Shown here: positions 16,294-24,802 of the stretch, one piece after another
Numbering within the stretch: position 1 is the first letter of the stretch
How the letters are laid out: each line of letters opens with the position of its first letter
NCBI RefSeq assembly: GCF_050920705.1
Contig: NZ_CP154799.1
Span: 1,736,001-1,800,000 of the forward strand
DNA length: 64,000 bases
DNA from: Regnicoccus_A sp014224355
GTDB lineage: Bacteria; Cyanobacteriota; Cyanobacteriia; PCC-6307; Cyanobiaceae
Direction of reading: 5' to 3'
Notes under the pieces: model-generated
What the model saw: only the letters and a program-made list of their open reading frames with translations
The model's database searches: none
Told to the model about the DNA's origin: nothing
Translations under genes and position numbers: made by a program

Positions 16294-18189
16294 TCAGCCG
16301 AGGCCCTTCTCCATCAGCCGGCCCATCAGGTCGGCGCTGCGCTGCTGGAAACCGGCCAGTTGGTTCGGCTCCAGGCCCCCCACCGCCAGGCGGGCCAGTT
16401 CATAGATGTGGCAGCTGATCTCCTCGGCCAGTTGCTGGCTGGGGGAGCTTGTGCCCACACCCGTGAGCACGGCGCCACTGGAGAGTTTCTGCAGGCCAGC
16501 CACCAGGGGGTGACGGCGGTTGACCACCAGCACATGGTGGTCAGGCAGTCCGGGCAGGCGCTGCTCCATCAGGGCGCCGATGTCGTTGAGGCGGCGCATC
16601 TGCTCCGGCAGCAGGATCAGGGCCGCCGGCGTGTTCTCCCCCTTGAGCGCCTGGACCTGGATGGTCACCTTCTCGTTGGCCAGGGCACCCCTGAACAGCT
16701 CCCGTAACTTCTCGGAGCTGTCGGTGCCGTCAGCATCACTCAAGCTGCTGTCCTGCTCCTGGATGCTGGCATCGAGTTCCGCGTCCACCCGCTGGAATTT
16801 CAGCTCCCCGTGGCGGTCCTCCAGCCAGGGGATGAACTGGGCATCGATCAGGGTGTCGGCCAGAAGCACCTCGGCCCCCTGCCCCTGCCAGAGGGCCAGC
16901 GGCCCGGCCTGGGCGGCTTCATCGGTGCAGTAGAGGATGCGCTGCTCCTCCGCGCTGCTCAGGCGGCTGCGGTAGCCGGAGAGGGTGGTGTAGGCCTTCT
17001 CGCCGACCGCGATCGGGTCGGGTTCCGCTGCGGCCGCGGTGGTGCCGAACAGGATCAGCTCGGCCACCTGATCGGCGAACTTCTCATCCTCCATGGCGCC
17101 GATCTTGATGAAGGGAGCGATCCCTTCCCAGATCTCGGCATAACGGGCTGGCTCATCGCGGTGCAGTTCCTTGAGCCGGTCGCCCACTTTCTTGGCAACG
17201 AAGCCACCGATCGAGCGCACCCTGCGGTCCGTCTGCAGGGCACTGCGGCTCACGTTCAGGGGGATGTCGGGGGAATCGATCACGCCGCGCAGTGGCAGCA
17301 GGTAGCGGGGCACCACCTCCTTGATCGAGTCGCTCACGAAGACCTGATTGCAGTAGAGGCGGATCTCGCCTTTCTCCCAGTCGGCCCGGCCGGTGATCTT
17401 CGGGAAGTAGAGGATGCCCTGCAGGGTGTAGGGGTAGTCGGTGTTGAGGTGCACCCAGAGCAGGGGGTCACCCTGGAAGGGGTAGAAGTAGCGATAGAGC
17501 TGGATGTAGTCGTCGTCGCTGAGGTCGCGGGCACTCTTGCGCCAGGGCGCCTCCCGTTTGTTCACGGTTTCGCCCTCCAGCTGCACCTCCACGGGCATGA
17601 AGTCGCAGTAGGTGGTGATCAAGGTGCGTAGGCGGGCGGGCTCGATGTACTCGAGCTCCTCCTCCATCAGGTGCAGGATCACGTCGGTGCCGGGTTCGCT
17701 GCGCTCGGCGGCCTCGAGGCTGAAGTTGGGGGAGCCGTCGCAGCTCCAGCGCACGGCCTCGGACCCTTCGCGGGCACTGAGGGTCACCAGTTCCACCTGG
17801 CTCGCCACCATGAAGCTGGAGTAGAACCCAAGGCCGAAATGGCCGATGATCGCCTCCTCTTCGCGCTTGTACTTCTCGAGAAAGTCTTCGGCGCTGGAGA
17901 AAGCCACCTGGTTGATGTAGCGCTTCACCTCCTCGGCGCTCATGCCGATGCCGTTGTCGGAAATGGTGAGGGTCTTGGCCTCGCGGTCGATGCGGATCTG
18001 GATCCTGCCCTCGTCGCCCTCGCTGCAGTCGCCGGCCATGGCGGCCATGCGGCGCTTGCTGATGGCATCCACCCCGTTGCTCACCAGTTCCCGCAGGAAC
18101 ACCTCATGACCGCTGTAGACGGCTTTCTTGATGATCGGGAAAATGTTTTCGGTATGGATCTGGATCTGGCCCTGTTCGGCTTGAAGCAC
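16294..18189 (-). CDS. htpG: Molecular chaperone HtpG (Hsp90)
   Basis: 631 residues from GTG 18189 (MLQAEQGQIQIHTENIFPI). A start at 18309 would add 40 residues of low-complexity sequence and overlap the upstream small gene, so the later GTG is preferred. The GHKL ATPase has SGHEVFLRELVSNGVDAI, the nucleotide motif SDNGIGMSAEEV and HFGLGFYSSFMVA. The middle domain (KEVVPRYLLPLRGVIDSPDIPLNVSR) and the C-terminal dimerisation domain follow. HtpG is an ATP-driven chaperone in the cytoplasm; in cyanobacteria it supports heat and oxidative stress tolerance. Confidence 0.96.
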   Translation of the reverse strand: MLQAEQGQIQIHTENIFPIIKKAVYSGHEVFLRELVSNGVDAISKRRMAAMAGDCSEGDEGRIQIRIDREAKTLTISDNGIGMSAEEVKRYINQVAFSSAEDFLEKYKREEEAIIGHFGLGFYSSFMVASQVELVTLSAREGSEAVRWSCDGSPNFSLEAAERSEPGTDVILHLMEEELEYIEPARLRTLITTYCDFMPVEVQLEGETVNKREAPWRKSARDLSDDDYIQLYRYFYPFQGDPLLWVHLNTDYPYTLQGILYFPKITGRADWEKGEIRLYCNQVFVSDSIKEVVPRYLLPLRGVIDSPDIPLNVSRSALQTDRRVRSIGGFVAKKVGDRLKELHRDEPARYAEIWEGIAPFIKIGAMEDEKFADQVAELILFGTTAAAAEPDPIAVGEKAYTTLSGYRSRLSSAEEQRILYCTDEAAQAGPLALWQGQGAEVLLADTLIDAQFIPWLEDRHGELKFQRVDAELDASIQEQDSSLSDADGTDSSEKLRELFRGALANEKVTIQVQALKGENTPAALILLPEQMRRLNDIGALMEQRLPGLPDHHVLVVNRRHPLVAGLQKLSSGAVLTGVGTSSPSQQLAEEISCHIYELARLAVGGLEPNQLAGFQQRSADLMGRLMEKGLG

Positions 18190-18277
18190 AGTCCCACTGG
18201 CAACGTCGTGCCGTTCAGGATCGATCCCGGCAGGGGGTCCCGCCAAGGGGGCGCCATGGGCAGGAAACCGTCCCCCA

Positions 18278-18475
18278 CTAGGGCAGGAGGCCCCCGGCGA
18301 ACAGCTCACCCTGGATCAGCCTCTCCCAGGGGGGCGGCTGCACGGCGGCTTTGGTGACCCGGGTGGTGTGGCGGCGTGGGTTGGGTCTGCGCGGCGGCGT
18401 CTCGCTGAGCCAGGGCTCATCCGCAGCGCGAAAGACGGCATAGGGGGAAGCGACGGTCAAGGGCACCTGTGGCAA
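18278..18475 (-). CDS. Small hypothetical protein upstream of htpG
   Basis: 65 residues, proline- and arginine-rich (ETPPRRPNPRRHTTRVTKAAVQPPPWERLIQGELF). No signal peptide, membrane segment or known domain is visible. The composed C-terminal part, PPPWERLIQGELFAGG, looks protein-like rather than random and is in a region where the opposite strand has no gene, which is the main reason to keep it. Its 3' end lies 88 bases ahead of the htpG start, in the same direction. It could be a real picocyanobacterial small protein or a chance frame. Confidence 0.5.
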   Translation of the reverse strand: MPQVPLTVASPYAVFRAADEPWLSETPPRRPNPRRHTTRVTKAAVQPPPWERLIQGELFAGGLLP

Positions 18476-18760
18476 GTACAGGTGTACTAGCTCGGTCCGG
18501 GTTCGCTGTCAACGTCGGTCTGGTCGCTGGTCGCCGTGTGTCAGGGCGATGGTGCCGGGGGGACGGCTGAACCAGTTTCTTTCTCGCTGTGGGGGATTCC
18601 CGGCTCAGAGCCTGCTCAGAACTTGCCCAGTTCACGGCGCAGCCTCAAGGTCCCCCGGCTGCCGTTGCCCCTGGGGGTCTGAGCCGGGCAGCCTGCCTGG
18701 GCCGGGGCGAGGCCTGAAGCAGCCAGTCCAGGCCATCGGAACAGTTTCGCCGGCTGAAAC
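18476..18760. other. 285-base gap with an inverted repeat
   Basis: No convincing protein frame on either strand. It holds a perfect 10-bp inverted repeat, CCCGGCTCAG at 18599-18608 and CTGAGCCGGG at 18679-18688, enclosing a second stem (CGGC/AGCC at 18635-18644 against GGCTGCCG at 18657-18664). This could be a structured RNA, a leader for the downstream small gene and htpG, or a processed 3' end of the ferredoxin transcript. It does not match the parts of RNase P, SRP, tmRNA or Yfr1 RNAs that I can recall. Confidence 0.35.
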
Positions 18761-18991
18761 CTACTGGAAGCCGCCCTTCTGCAATCCTGGCTTCTCCTCA
18801 GGCAGGATCGCGCCGCTCACCGGACACACCTGCAGGCAGATGCCGCAGTCGATGCAGGTGTCGAAATCGATCCAGTAGAAGGATGTGCCCTTCGCATTGG
18901 CACCCTGACCCGGGTGGATGCAGGCCACCGGGCAGGCATCCACGCAATCCGCCACCCCCTCACAGATGTCGGTGACGATGCTGTGGGCCAT
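18761..18991 (-). CDS. 2[4Fe-4S]-type ferredoxin
   Basis: 76 residues. The N-terminal cluster region is CEGVADCVDACPVACI, an extended motif, and the second is the canonical CIDCGICLQVCP. Eight or nine cysteines are therefore arranged for two clusters, one possibly 3Fe-4S. Such small bacterial ferredoxins carry low-potential electrons in the cytoplasm and are often under iron or redox control; the partner is not indicated. It lies 77 bases downstream of hisZ on the same strand. Confidence 0.92.
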   Translation of the reverse strand: MAHSIVTDICEGVADCVDACPVACIHPGQGANAKGTSFYWIDFDTCIDCGICLQVCPVSGAILPEEKPGLQKGGFQ

Positions 18992-19068
18992 GGCTGCTGA
19001 AAGCTGCGAATGTGGATCCTAGAAATTCGCCGCGTCAGGGCGCTGCCGGCTGAACCTGACGCGGCCGT

Positions 19069-20244
19069 TCAGTGGAGCCACTCCAGGGCCGAGCAGCCCC
19101 GGCGCTGGGCGGCCGCTTCGGCCTGATCCCTGCTGGGACAGGCATCGGGGAGCAGTTCTGCGCTCTGGCCCTTGTCGTGCAGGCGGGCGAGGCAGTCCAG
19201 GGCCCTGGCCAGGCTGGAGTGGTTGCCGTAGGCCACCAGCACCGGCCGGCCGGCCGGATCGCGGCTGCCGGGCCTGAGCAGCAGATCCCGGATGTCCTCG
19301 ATCGAGAAGCCGAAGCCCACCCCGGCCGCCTCGGTCGCCTCTGCTCCGAAACGACCCACCAGGGCGTCGTAGCGGCCGCCGCTGGCAATCTCCACCGGTG
19401 CCTCGGCTCCCAGGCAGACCAGCTTGAGCACGATGCCGTCGTAGAGGTCGAAATGGGGCTGGAAACTGGGATCGAGCTGCAGGCTGATGCCCAGCCGTGC
19501 GGCCGTGGGGGCCACGATCTCCAGGGAGCCAGCCAGCTCGTCGATCAGGGGGCTCTCCCCCAGATGGCGTCGCAGCTGGGGGAGCACCACCGTCGGCTCT
19601 CCGCGCAGGCGCAGCAGCGCCTGCAGCCGATCGATCTGGGCCTGGGGCAGGGGCAGACGGGCGATCGCCAGGGGATCGAACCCCGAGAGGGCCTGGCGCG
19701 CCCTGGGGCGATGGGCGGCGGGCAGGTCCTCGAGCAGGGCGGAGAGAACGCCGTGGTGGCCCACCAGCAACCTGGGTTGATGGCTGGCCTGGAGGCCGAG
19801 GGTTTCGCTGCAGGCGAGCAGCAGGGCCATCAGTTCGGCGTCTGCGGCGGCGGAGCGGACCCCCAGCAGCTCGACGCCGCTCTGGAGACGCTCGCTCAGA
19901 CGCTGGCCGCCGCCATCACCTGTGAAGGTGCGGAAGGTGCTGCCCTCGGCCCACAGCCGCAGCGGACGGGGCCGATCAGCCAGGCGCGTGCAGGCGGCCC
20001 GGGCGATCGAGGCCGTCAATTCCGGCCGAAGCCCGAGGGGCTCCTCGGCGATCAGCCGGGCCACGTCGCGCTCGGCGATGCCGCCACCGGCTTCGAGGGT
20101 GTCGAGGCGCTCCACCATCGGCGGCGCCACCTCCCGGTACCCCCACAGCCGGTACACCGCCGCCAGGCGCTGGCAGAGCTGGCGGTTGCGGTCCACCTGT
20201 CGCGGGTGCAGATCCCTGGCGCCGGCGGCGGGTTGCAGGGCCAT
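19069..20244 (-). CDS. hisZ: ATP phosphoribosyltransferase regulatory subunit HisZ
   Basis: 391 residues, a histidyl-tRNA-synthetase-like catalytic fold without the tRNA-binding domain. Motif-2-like sequence RADRPRPLRLWAEGSTFR and motif-3 region EIASGGRYDALVGRFG identify it, but true HisRS signatures (for example a full RxxEFxQ motif and an anticodon-binding domain) are absent, as expected for HisZ. It associates with the short-form HisG to make the first enzyme of histidine synthesis and gives feedback control. hisG is not in this window. It is 80 bases downstream of the inositol-monophosphatase gene. Confidence 0.9.
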   Translation of the reverse strand: MALQPAAGARDLHPRQVDRNRQLCQRLAAVYRLWGYREVAPPMVERLDTLEAGGGIAERDVARLIAEEPLGLRPELTASIARAACTRLADRPRPLRLWAEGSTFRTFTGDGGGQRLSERLQSGVELLGVRSAAADAELMALLLACSETLGLQASHQPRLLVGHHGVLSALLEDLPAAHRPRARQALSGFDPLAIARLPLPQAQIDRLQALLRLRGEPTVVLPQLRRHLGESPLIDELAGSLEIVAPTAARLGISLQLDPSFQPHFDLYDGIVLKLVCLGAEAPVEIASGGRYDALVGRFGAEATEAAGVGFGFSIEDIRDLLLRPGSRDPAGRPVLVAYGNHSSLARALDCLARLHDKGQSAELLPDACPSRDQAEAAAQRRGCSALEWLH

Positions 20245-20325
20245 GGGCGCAGAGCAGCTGGTGGAAGGGAGTTCCTGGATCCTATGGACCGGCCGTACGG
20301 GGGCCGGATGGGGCTGGCCGGGGGT

Positions 20326-21249
20326 TCAGGGGTCGAGCTCCGGGGCTCCGTACAGGTGGCCGGGCAGGGGCCTGCAGTGGGCGAGCCCATCGATCAGGGC
20401 CGCCTGAACCCCAGGCGTGCAGGCGATCAGCCGACCTTCAGCCAGGTCAGCGGTGCTGCCGTCGTATCGGCTGACCACCCCGCCCGCCTGCTCGACGAGC
20501 ACCACACCTGCGGCCAGATCCCAGGGGGAGAGGCCCCGCTCCCAGTAGCCGTCGAGCCGGCCGGCGGCCACGAAGGCCAGATCCACCGCTGCCGCCCCGC
20601 CGCGGCGCACACCGCGGCTGCGGTGGGTGAACCAGCAGAACTCGGTGTAATTGGTGTCGGGCTGGCTCTGGCGGTCGTAGGCGAATCCCGTGACCAGCAG
20701 GGACGCCGCCAGGTCGCGGCAGCCGCTCACCCGCAAGGGGCGGTCGTTGCACCAGGCCCCCAGCCCGGGAGCAGCCCAGAAGAGTTCATCGAGGACCGGA
20801 ACGCTGATGGCCCCCAGCAGGGGAGTGCCCCGCCAGGTGAGCCCGATCGATGTGGCGAAGAAGGGATAACCGTGGGCGTAGTTGGTGGTGCCATCGAGGG
20901 GGTCCACGCACCACTCCAGATCCGATCCGGTGTTGCGACGTCCACTTTCCTCCGCCAGCACCCCCAGTTCCGGGGTGTGGGCCTCAAGCACCGCCAGCAC
21001 CGCCTGCTCCGCCGCCAGATCGGCCTCCGTGACCAGATCACCGGCGCGTCCCTTCTCGCGGATCTGCTCCAGCTGGCCGAAGTGATGGGCGAGCACCCCG
21101 GCGCCGGCCGTGGCGGCTTCTCTGGCCACGGCGGCGAGGCGCTCGAGCTCGGCGCTGTTCAGGGCTGACTCGATCAGGGCCTGCTCGGAGAGGCTGCTCA
21201 CGGGCTTCGGAAACGGCAGAGTTGGGCTGGCTTCATCATTCCTCGTCAA
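20326..21249 (-). CDS. Inositol monophosphatase family protein
   Basis: 307 residues. The metal and phosphate ligands are visible: ESGR preceded by LAEE (residue about 98), WCVDPLDGTTNY (DPLDGTT, the family signature) and SPWDLAAGVVLVEQAGG (the second aspartate motif WDxAAG). These Mg-dependent, Li-sensitive phosphatases act on inositol phosphates, histidinol phosphate, PAP or fructose bisphosphate. Adjacency to hisZ makes histidinol-phosphatase activity conceivable, but that is only inference. The gene overlaps the end of the upstream ferredoxin by 14 bases, so translational coupling is likely. Confidence 0.9.
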   Translation of the reverse strand: MTRNDEASPTLPFPKPVSSLSEQALIESALNSAELERLAAVAREAATAGAGVLAHHFGQLEQIREKGRAGDLVTEADLAAEQAVLAVLEAHTPELGVLAEESGRRNTGSDLEWCVDPLDGTTNYAHGYPFFATSIGLTWRGTPLLGAISVPVLDELFWAAPGLGAWCNDRPLRVSGCRDLAASLLVTGFAYDRQSQPDTNYTEFCWFTHRSRGVRRGGAAAVDLAFVAAGRLDGYWERGLSPWDLAAGVVLVEQAGGVVSRYDGSTADLAEGRLIACTPGVQAALIDGLAHCRPLPGHLYGAPELDP

Positions 21250-21604
21250 GCGGGAGACCAGGCTTCACCTTTCCGCGGCCGAAGTAGCGGCCGAACTGCA
21301 GCTCATACACCTCGTCCTCCTCCTGGGTCTCCACCTCCAGCGGACCGGTGGCCCTGGCTACGCAGAGGAGGCCATAGCCCCGCCGTCGCAGCTCCTGGGA
21401 GAGCCCAAGAGCTTCCTGCTGATCGATGTCGCCTGAGATCACGCGCACGGCACAGGTGGTGCAGCAGCCATTGCGACAGCTGAAGGGCAGGGGTTCCCCC
21501 TGGGCCTCGAAGCTGCGCAGGATGTACTCCCCTTCGGGGACCTCCAATCGGATCACCCGATGTTCCTGACGCCAGTGCACCGTGATTGGGAAGCTTCGTG
21601 TCAT
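21236..21604 (-). CDS. Plant-type [2Fe-2S] ferredoxin
   Basis: 122 residues. The cluster cysteines are Cys43, Cys48, Cys51 and Cys81 in SCRNGCCTTC and GYGLLCVA, the CxxxxCxxC...C layout of plant-type ferredoxins. An extra Cys47 sits next to Cys48. The C-terminus, TQEEDEVYELQFGRYFGRGKV, is longer than in the main photosynthetic ferredoxin PetF, so this is a divergent paralogue, with an unknown partner. It heads a run of four minus-strand genes. Confidence 0.9.
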   Translation of the reverse strand: MTRSFPITVHWRQEHRVIRLEVPEGEYILRSFEAQGEPLPFSCRNGCCTTCAVRVISGDIDQQEALGLSQELRRRGYGLLCVARATGPLEVETQEEDEVYELQFGRYFGRGKVKPGLPLDEE

Positions 21605-21665
21605 TGGACGGGGTAGGACCCTCTGGGCTGACTGCTACATTGCCACCTGCCCCATGACAGCCCCT

Positions 21666-21752
21666 GGAGAGGTGGCCGAGTGGTCGAAGGCGCAGCACTG
21701 GAAATGCTGTATAGGGGCAACTCTATCGAGGGTTCGAATCCCTCCCTCTCCG
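21666..21752 (+). tRNA. tRNA-Ser (GGA)
   Basis: 87 bases. The acceptor stem GGAGAGG pairs with CCTCTCC at 21745-21751, the D-arm is TGGCCGAGTGGTCGAAGGC, the anticodon arm is GCAGCACTGGAAATGCTG with anticodon GGA, a long class II variable arm follows, and the T-arm is GAGGG-TTCGAAT-CCCTC. Discriminator base G, no encoded CCA. Reads serine UCC/UCU codons. Confidence 0.97.
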
Positions 21753-21765
21753 CTTCCAACCAACG

Positions 21766-21791
21766 AGCCGGCTTCAACAGCCGGCTTTTTT
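21766..21791 (+). terminator. Rho-independent terminator of tRNA-Ser
   Basis: AGCCGGC-TTCAACA-GCCGGCT is a 7-bp stem followed by TTTTTTC, 14 bases past the tRNA. Confidence 0.88.
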
Positions 21792-21892
21792 CTTGATGGT
21801 TTGGCCTGCTGGTGGGGGAAGCCCTATGGCACAGGTGAACGCACCGCAGCACCGGGTGATGCGGCCCGAGAGATCCATCGCTGCCCTGCTCC

Positions 21893-22711
21893 TCAGCCGA
21901 AGCGGCCGGTGACGTAATCCTGGGTGGCCTGTTGCACCGGGGCGTTGAAGATGCGCTCGGTGTCGTTGAATTCCACCAGGTAGCCCACCTTGCCGCTGCC
22001 GCCTTCCACGGCTTCGGCATTGAAGAAGGACGTGTAGTCCGAAACCCGTACCGCCTGCTGCATGTTGTGGGTGACGATCACGATGGTGAAGCTCTTCTTG
22101 AGCTCATGCATCATCTCCTCGATCTTGAGCGTGGAGATCGGGTCGAGGGCCGAGCAGGGTTCATCCATCAGGATCACCTCAGGCTCCACGGCGATGGCCC
22201 GGGCGATGCAGAGCCTCTGCTGCTGGCCTCCGGAGAGGGCGTTTCCGCTCTCCTTGAGCTTGTCCTTGGTTTCGTCCCAGATGGCGGCCTTGCGCAGGGA
22301 GCGCTCCACCAATTCATCCATGTCTCCCTTGAAGCCATTGATCCGGGCTCCGAAGGCAATGTTCTCGTAGATGCTCTTGGGGAAGGGGTTGGGTTTCTGG
22401 AACACCATGCCGATGCGGCGGCGCACCTCCACAGGGTCCACCTCACGGGCGTAGATGTCCTGGCCGTCGAACACCACCCGTCCGCGCAGGCTGCAGCCCT
22501 CGATCAGATCGTTCATGCGGTTGAGAGCCCGCAGCACCGTCGATTTACCGCAACCGGACGGGCCGATGAAGGCGGTGACCCTGTTGCGGGGGATGTCCAT
22601 GTAGACATCGCGCACGGCCTCGAAGCTTCCATAGCTGATGGTGACATTCTCCAGGCTGAGGCAGCTGGGAAGGGTGCCGCTGGTGCTCGGTTGGTTGAGG
22701 GTGCTGGTCAT
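21893..22711 (-). CDS. pstB: Phosphate ABC transporter ATP-binding protein
   Basis: 272 residues from ATG 22711 (MTSTLNQPSTSGTLPSCLSLENVTISYG). Walker A GPSGCGKST, the Q-loop VFQKPNPFPKSIYENI, the ABC signature LSGGQQQRLCIARA and Walker B VILMDEPCSALD are present; the EPCSALDP form is characteristic of PstB. It powers high-affinity phosphate import with PstA and PstC. It is the last gene of the pst cluster here; pstS is not in the window. Confidence 0.97.
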   Translation of the reverse strand: MTSTLNQPSTSGTLPSCLSLENVTISYGSFEAVRDVYMDIPRNRVTAFIGPSGCGKSTVLRALNRMNDLIEGCSLRGRVVFDGQDIYAREVDPVEVRRRIGMVFQKPNPFPKSIYENIAFGARINGFKGDMDELVERSLRKAAIWDETKDKLKESGNALSGGQQQRLCIARAIAVEPEVILMDEPCSALDPISTLKIEEMMHELKKSFTIVIVTHNMQQAVRVSDYTSFFNAEAVEGGSGKVGYLVEFNDTERIFNAPVQQATQDYVTGRFG

Positions 22712-22751
22712 GGCAGAGTTGGGAAGGGATGGGTGGTATCCGCGCCTGGGG

Positions 22752-23645
22752 CTAGCTGGAGGTGAACCGTCGTATCCAGCGGGCCAGGAGATTGGCGCCA
22801 AGAATAAGGATCACCAGAACGAAGGAGGCGGCCCAGGCCAGGGCGTTCTGAGCTTCGTAGGGCATGATCGCGAAGTTGAAGATCAACACCGACATCGAGG
22901 CGATCGGGTTGAACAACCCCTCGGGCCAGAAGGGTGAAAAGAGGGCGGTGAAGATCAGGGGAGCCGTTTCGCCGGCGGCTCGGGCGATGGCCAGCACTAC
23001 GCCGGTGGCCATCGGGGTGAAGGCGCTGGGTAGCGTGATCCTTGTGATCGTGACGAATTTCGAGGCGCCGACGCCGATGGCCCCCCAGCTGAGCTCCTGG
23101 GGCACAAGCTTGAGCGCCTCGTCGGTGGTTTTGATCACCGTTGGCAGCATCAACACCGCCAGGGCGATGCCACCGGCCATGGCGGTGTACGACTGGCCGA
23201 AGAACAGACGGGTGGCCACGATGGCGCTGTACACGAAGACCCCGCAGATGATTGAGGGCACTCCGGCCAGGATGTCGTTGCCGAGCCGGATGAACTGGGA
23301 GAACCAGCCCCTGCGGGCATACTCCGCCAGGTAGATCCCTCCACCCACGCCCACGGGTATGGCGATCATGGAGCCCACGAGGGTGACCAGGAAGGTGCCG
23401 ATGATGGCGTTGGCGATTCCCCCGCCTTCCAGGCCCGGGGCCGGTGGCAGTTGGGTGAACAGGCTGATGCTGATCAGCTTGCCCCCCTGGATCAGCACAT
23501 AGATCAGCACCAGGACGAGGGGCAGCACCGCGATCAGACTGAACAGCGCGGCGATCGCGGTGAAGAGTCTGTCGGTTCGGTTGCGCTTCAGCCCCGGGTT
23601 GAAGCGCAGTGAGCGTGATGGAAGGGTGGCTGTGCTGAGGGTCAT
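22752..23645 (-). CDS. pstA: Phosphate ABC transporter permease PstA
   Basis: 297 residues with six predicted helices. ALFSLIAVLPLVLVLIYVLIQGG starts the membrane part. The EAA-loop signature for permeases occurs in the block EALKLVPQELSWGAIGVGASKF, and the PstA-specific GIYLAEYARRGWFSQFIRLGNDILAGVPSIICGVF is intact. It is an inner membrane subunit of the phosphate importer. 10 bases separate it from pstC and 40 from pstB, consistent with one operon. Confidence 0.96.
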   Translation of the reverse strand: MTLSTATLPSRSLRFNPGLKRNRTDRLFTAIAALFSLIAVLPLVLVLIYVLIQGGKLISISLFTQLPPAPGLEGGGIANAIIGTFLVTLVGSMIAIPVGVGGGIYLAEYARRGWFSQFIRLGNDILAGVPSIICGVFVYSAIVATRLFFGQSYTAMAGGIALAVLMLPTVIKTTDEALKLVPQELSWGAIGVGASKFVTITRITLPSAFTPMATGVVLAIARAAGETAPLIFTALFSPFWPEGLFNPIASMSVLIFNFAIMPYEAQNALAWAASFVLVILILGANLLARWIRRFTSS

Positions 23646-23655
23646 GGCGGGCTGC

Positions 23656-24617
23656 TCAGTTGTAGCTCAGGCTGAATCTGCGAACGATCCACTGGGCAAG
23701 GATGTTCACGGCAAAGGTCATCAGCATCAGGATCAGAGCTGCATAGAGAAGGGCTGAGACCTGAATGCCATCGGCCTCACCGAACTGGTTGGCAAGCATG
23801 GCCGAGATGGTGTTTCCCGGGGCCAGCAGTGACCAGCTGAAGTTCATCGAGTTGCCGATGATCATGGTCACAGCCATGGTTTCGCCCATGGCCCGGCCCA
23901 GGGCCAGCATCACCCCGCCGATGATCGAGGAGATGGCCGCCGGCAGGATCACATTGAAGATGGCGATCCAGCGGGTGCTGCCCACGCCGTAGGCCCCTGG
24001 CGCAGCTCCTGGGGGACCTGATTGAGAGCATCGCGGGAAATGGCTGTGATGATCGGCAGGATCATCACCACGAGGATCAATATCGCCGGCGCCATGCCGG
24101 GTCCTTTGGGCACGGTTGAGAACAGGGGGAACCAGCCTAGGCTTTGGTGAAGGAAATTCAGGAATGGCCTGAGCAACGGCTCCATCACGAAGATGGCCCA
24201 CAGACCCAGCACCACCGAGGGAATCGCCGCCAGCAATTCCACCATCACGCCGATCACCTCCCGCCAGGTGCGCGGGATCAGGTTTTCGGTGATGAAAATG
24301 GCTGTGCCTACCCCCAGGGGCACGGCAATGAACAGGGCCAACAGGGATGACACCAAGGTGCCGTAGATCGCGGTGAATGCCCCGTACTGATTGTTGACGG
24401 GATTCCAGCCCGAGGTGACAAGAAAGGAGAGACCGAAGCTGGCCATCGCCTCCTGGGCACCGTTGAACACCGTGAGGAAGATGCCCAGCAGCACCACGGC
24501 CACCAGGGAGGCCAGCAGGATCGTGAGCAGCCTGAATCCGCCGTCGATGCTGCGCTCGGACCATGGGCGGCGTCGCAGAGTGAACTGATCCTGACCCGTT
24601 TCCGATCGCATCACCAT
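23656..24617 (-). CDS. pstC: Phosphate ABC transporter permease PstC (frameshifted)
   Basis: Two overlapping reading frames together make a complete PstC. The first runs from ATG 24617 through VVLLGIFLTVFNGAQEAMASFGLSF to DALNQVPQELRQG; the second gives AYGVGSTRWIAIFNVILPAAISS to the C-terminus RRFSLSYN at 23656. The join falls at a C4 run (plus strand 23994-23997). Adding one base makes QELRQGAYGVGSTRW continuous, the expected permease EAA-like region, so the protein is probably intact in the organism. About 320 residues, six helices. The 185 bases upstream (24618-24802) should hold the promoter shared divergently with dnaK; I see no convincing Pho box there. Confidence 0.88.
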
Positions 24618-24802
24618 GGGGGCCGTAAGGAAAGTCGGGAGGCCGGCTCTTACCTCCTGGGTCCAGAACTTAGGTCTCGCCCGAGGCCCACGACCACTAA
24701 GAACGCTTTAACACTCATGCGTTTCCGACCTTTCCGGGGGAGTGCCTCGCCACGGACCCACGGCCAGGAAGCCGGTAGTTTGGGGCTTCAGTTTGAGGCT
24801 GC

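Noticed and set aside
18189..18309. Longer N-terminus for HtpG starting at 18309
   Set aside because: The extra 40 residues are Pro/Ala/Gly-rich and unlike other HtpG proteins, and the segment overlaps the small upstream gene.
24618..24802. Possible Pho box upstream of pstC
   Set aside because: A few CTTAAC-like or CTTAG words occur (for example CTTTAACACT on the plus strand near 24705), but no direct-repeat array with a fixed spacing could be recognised.
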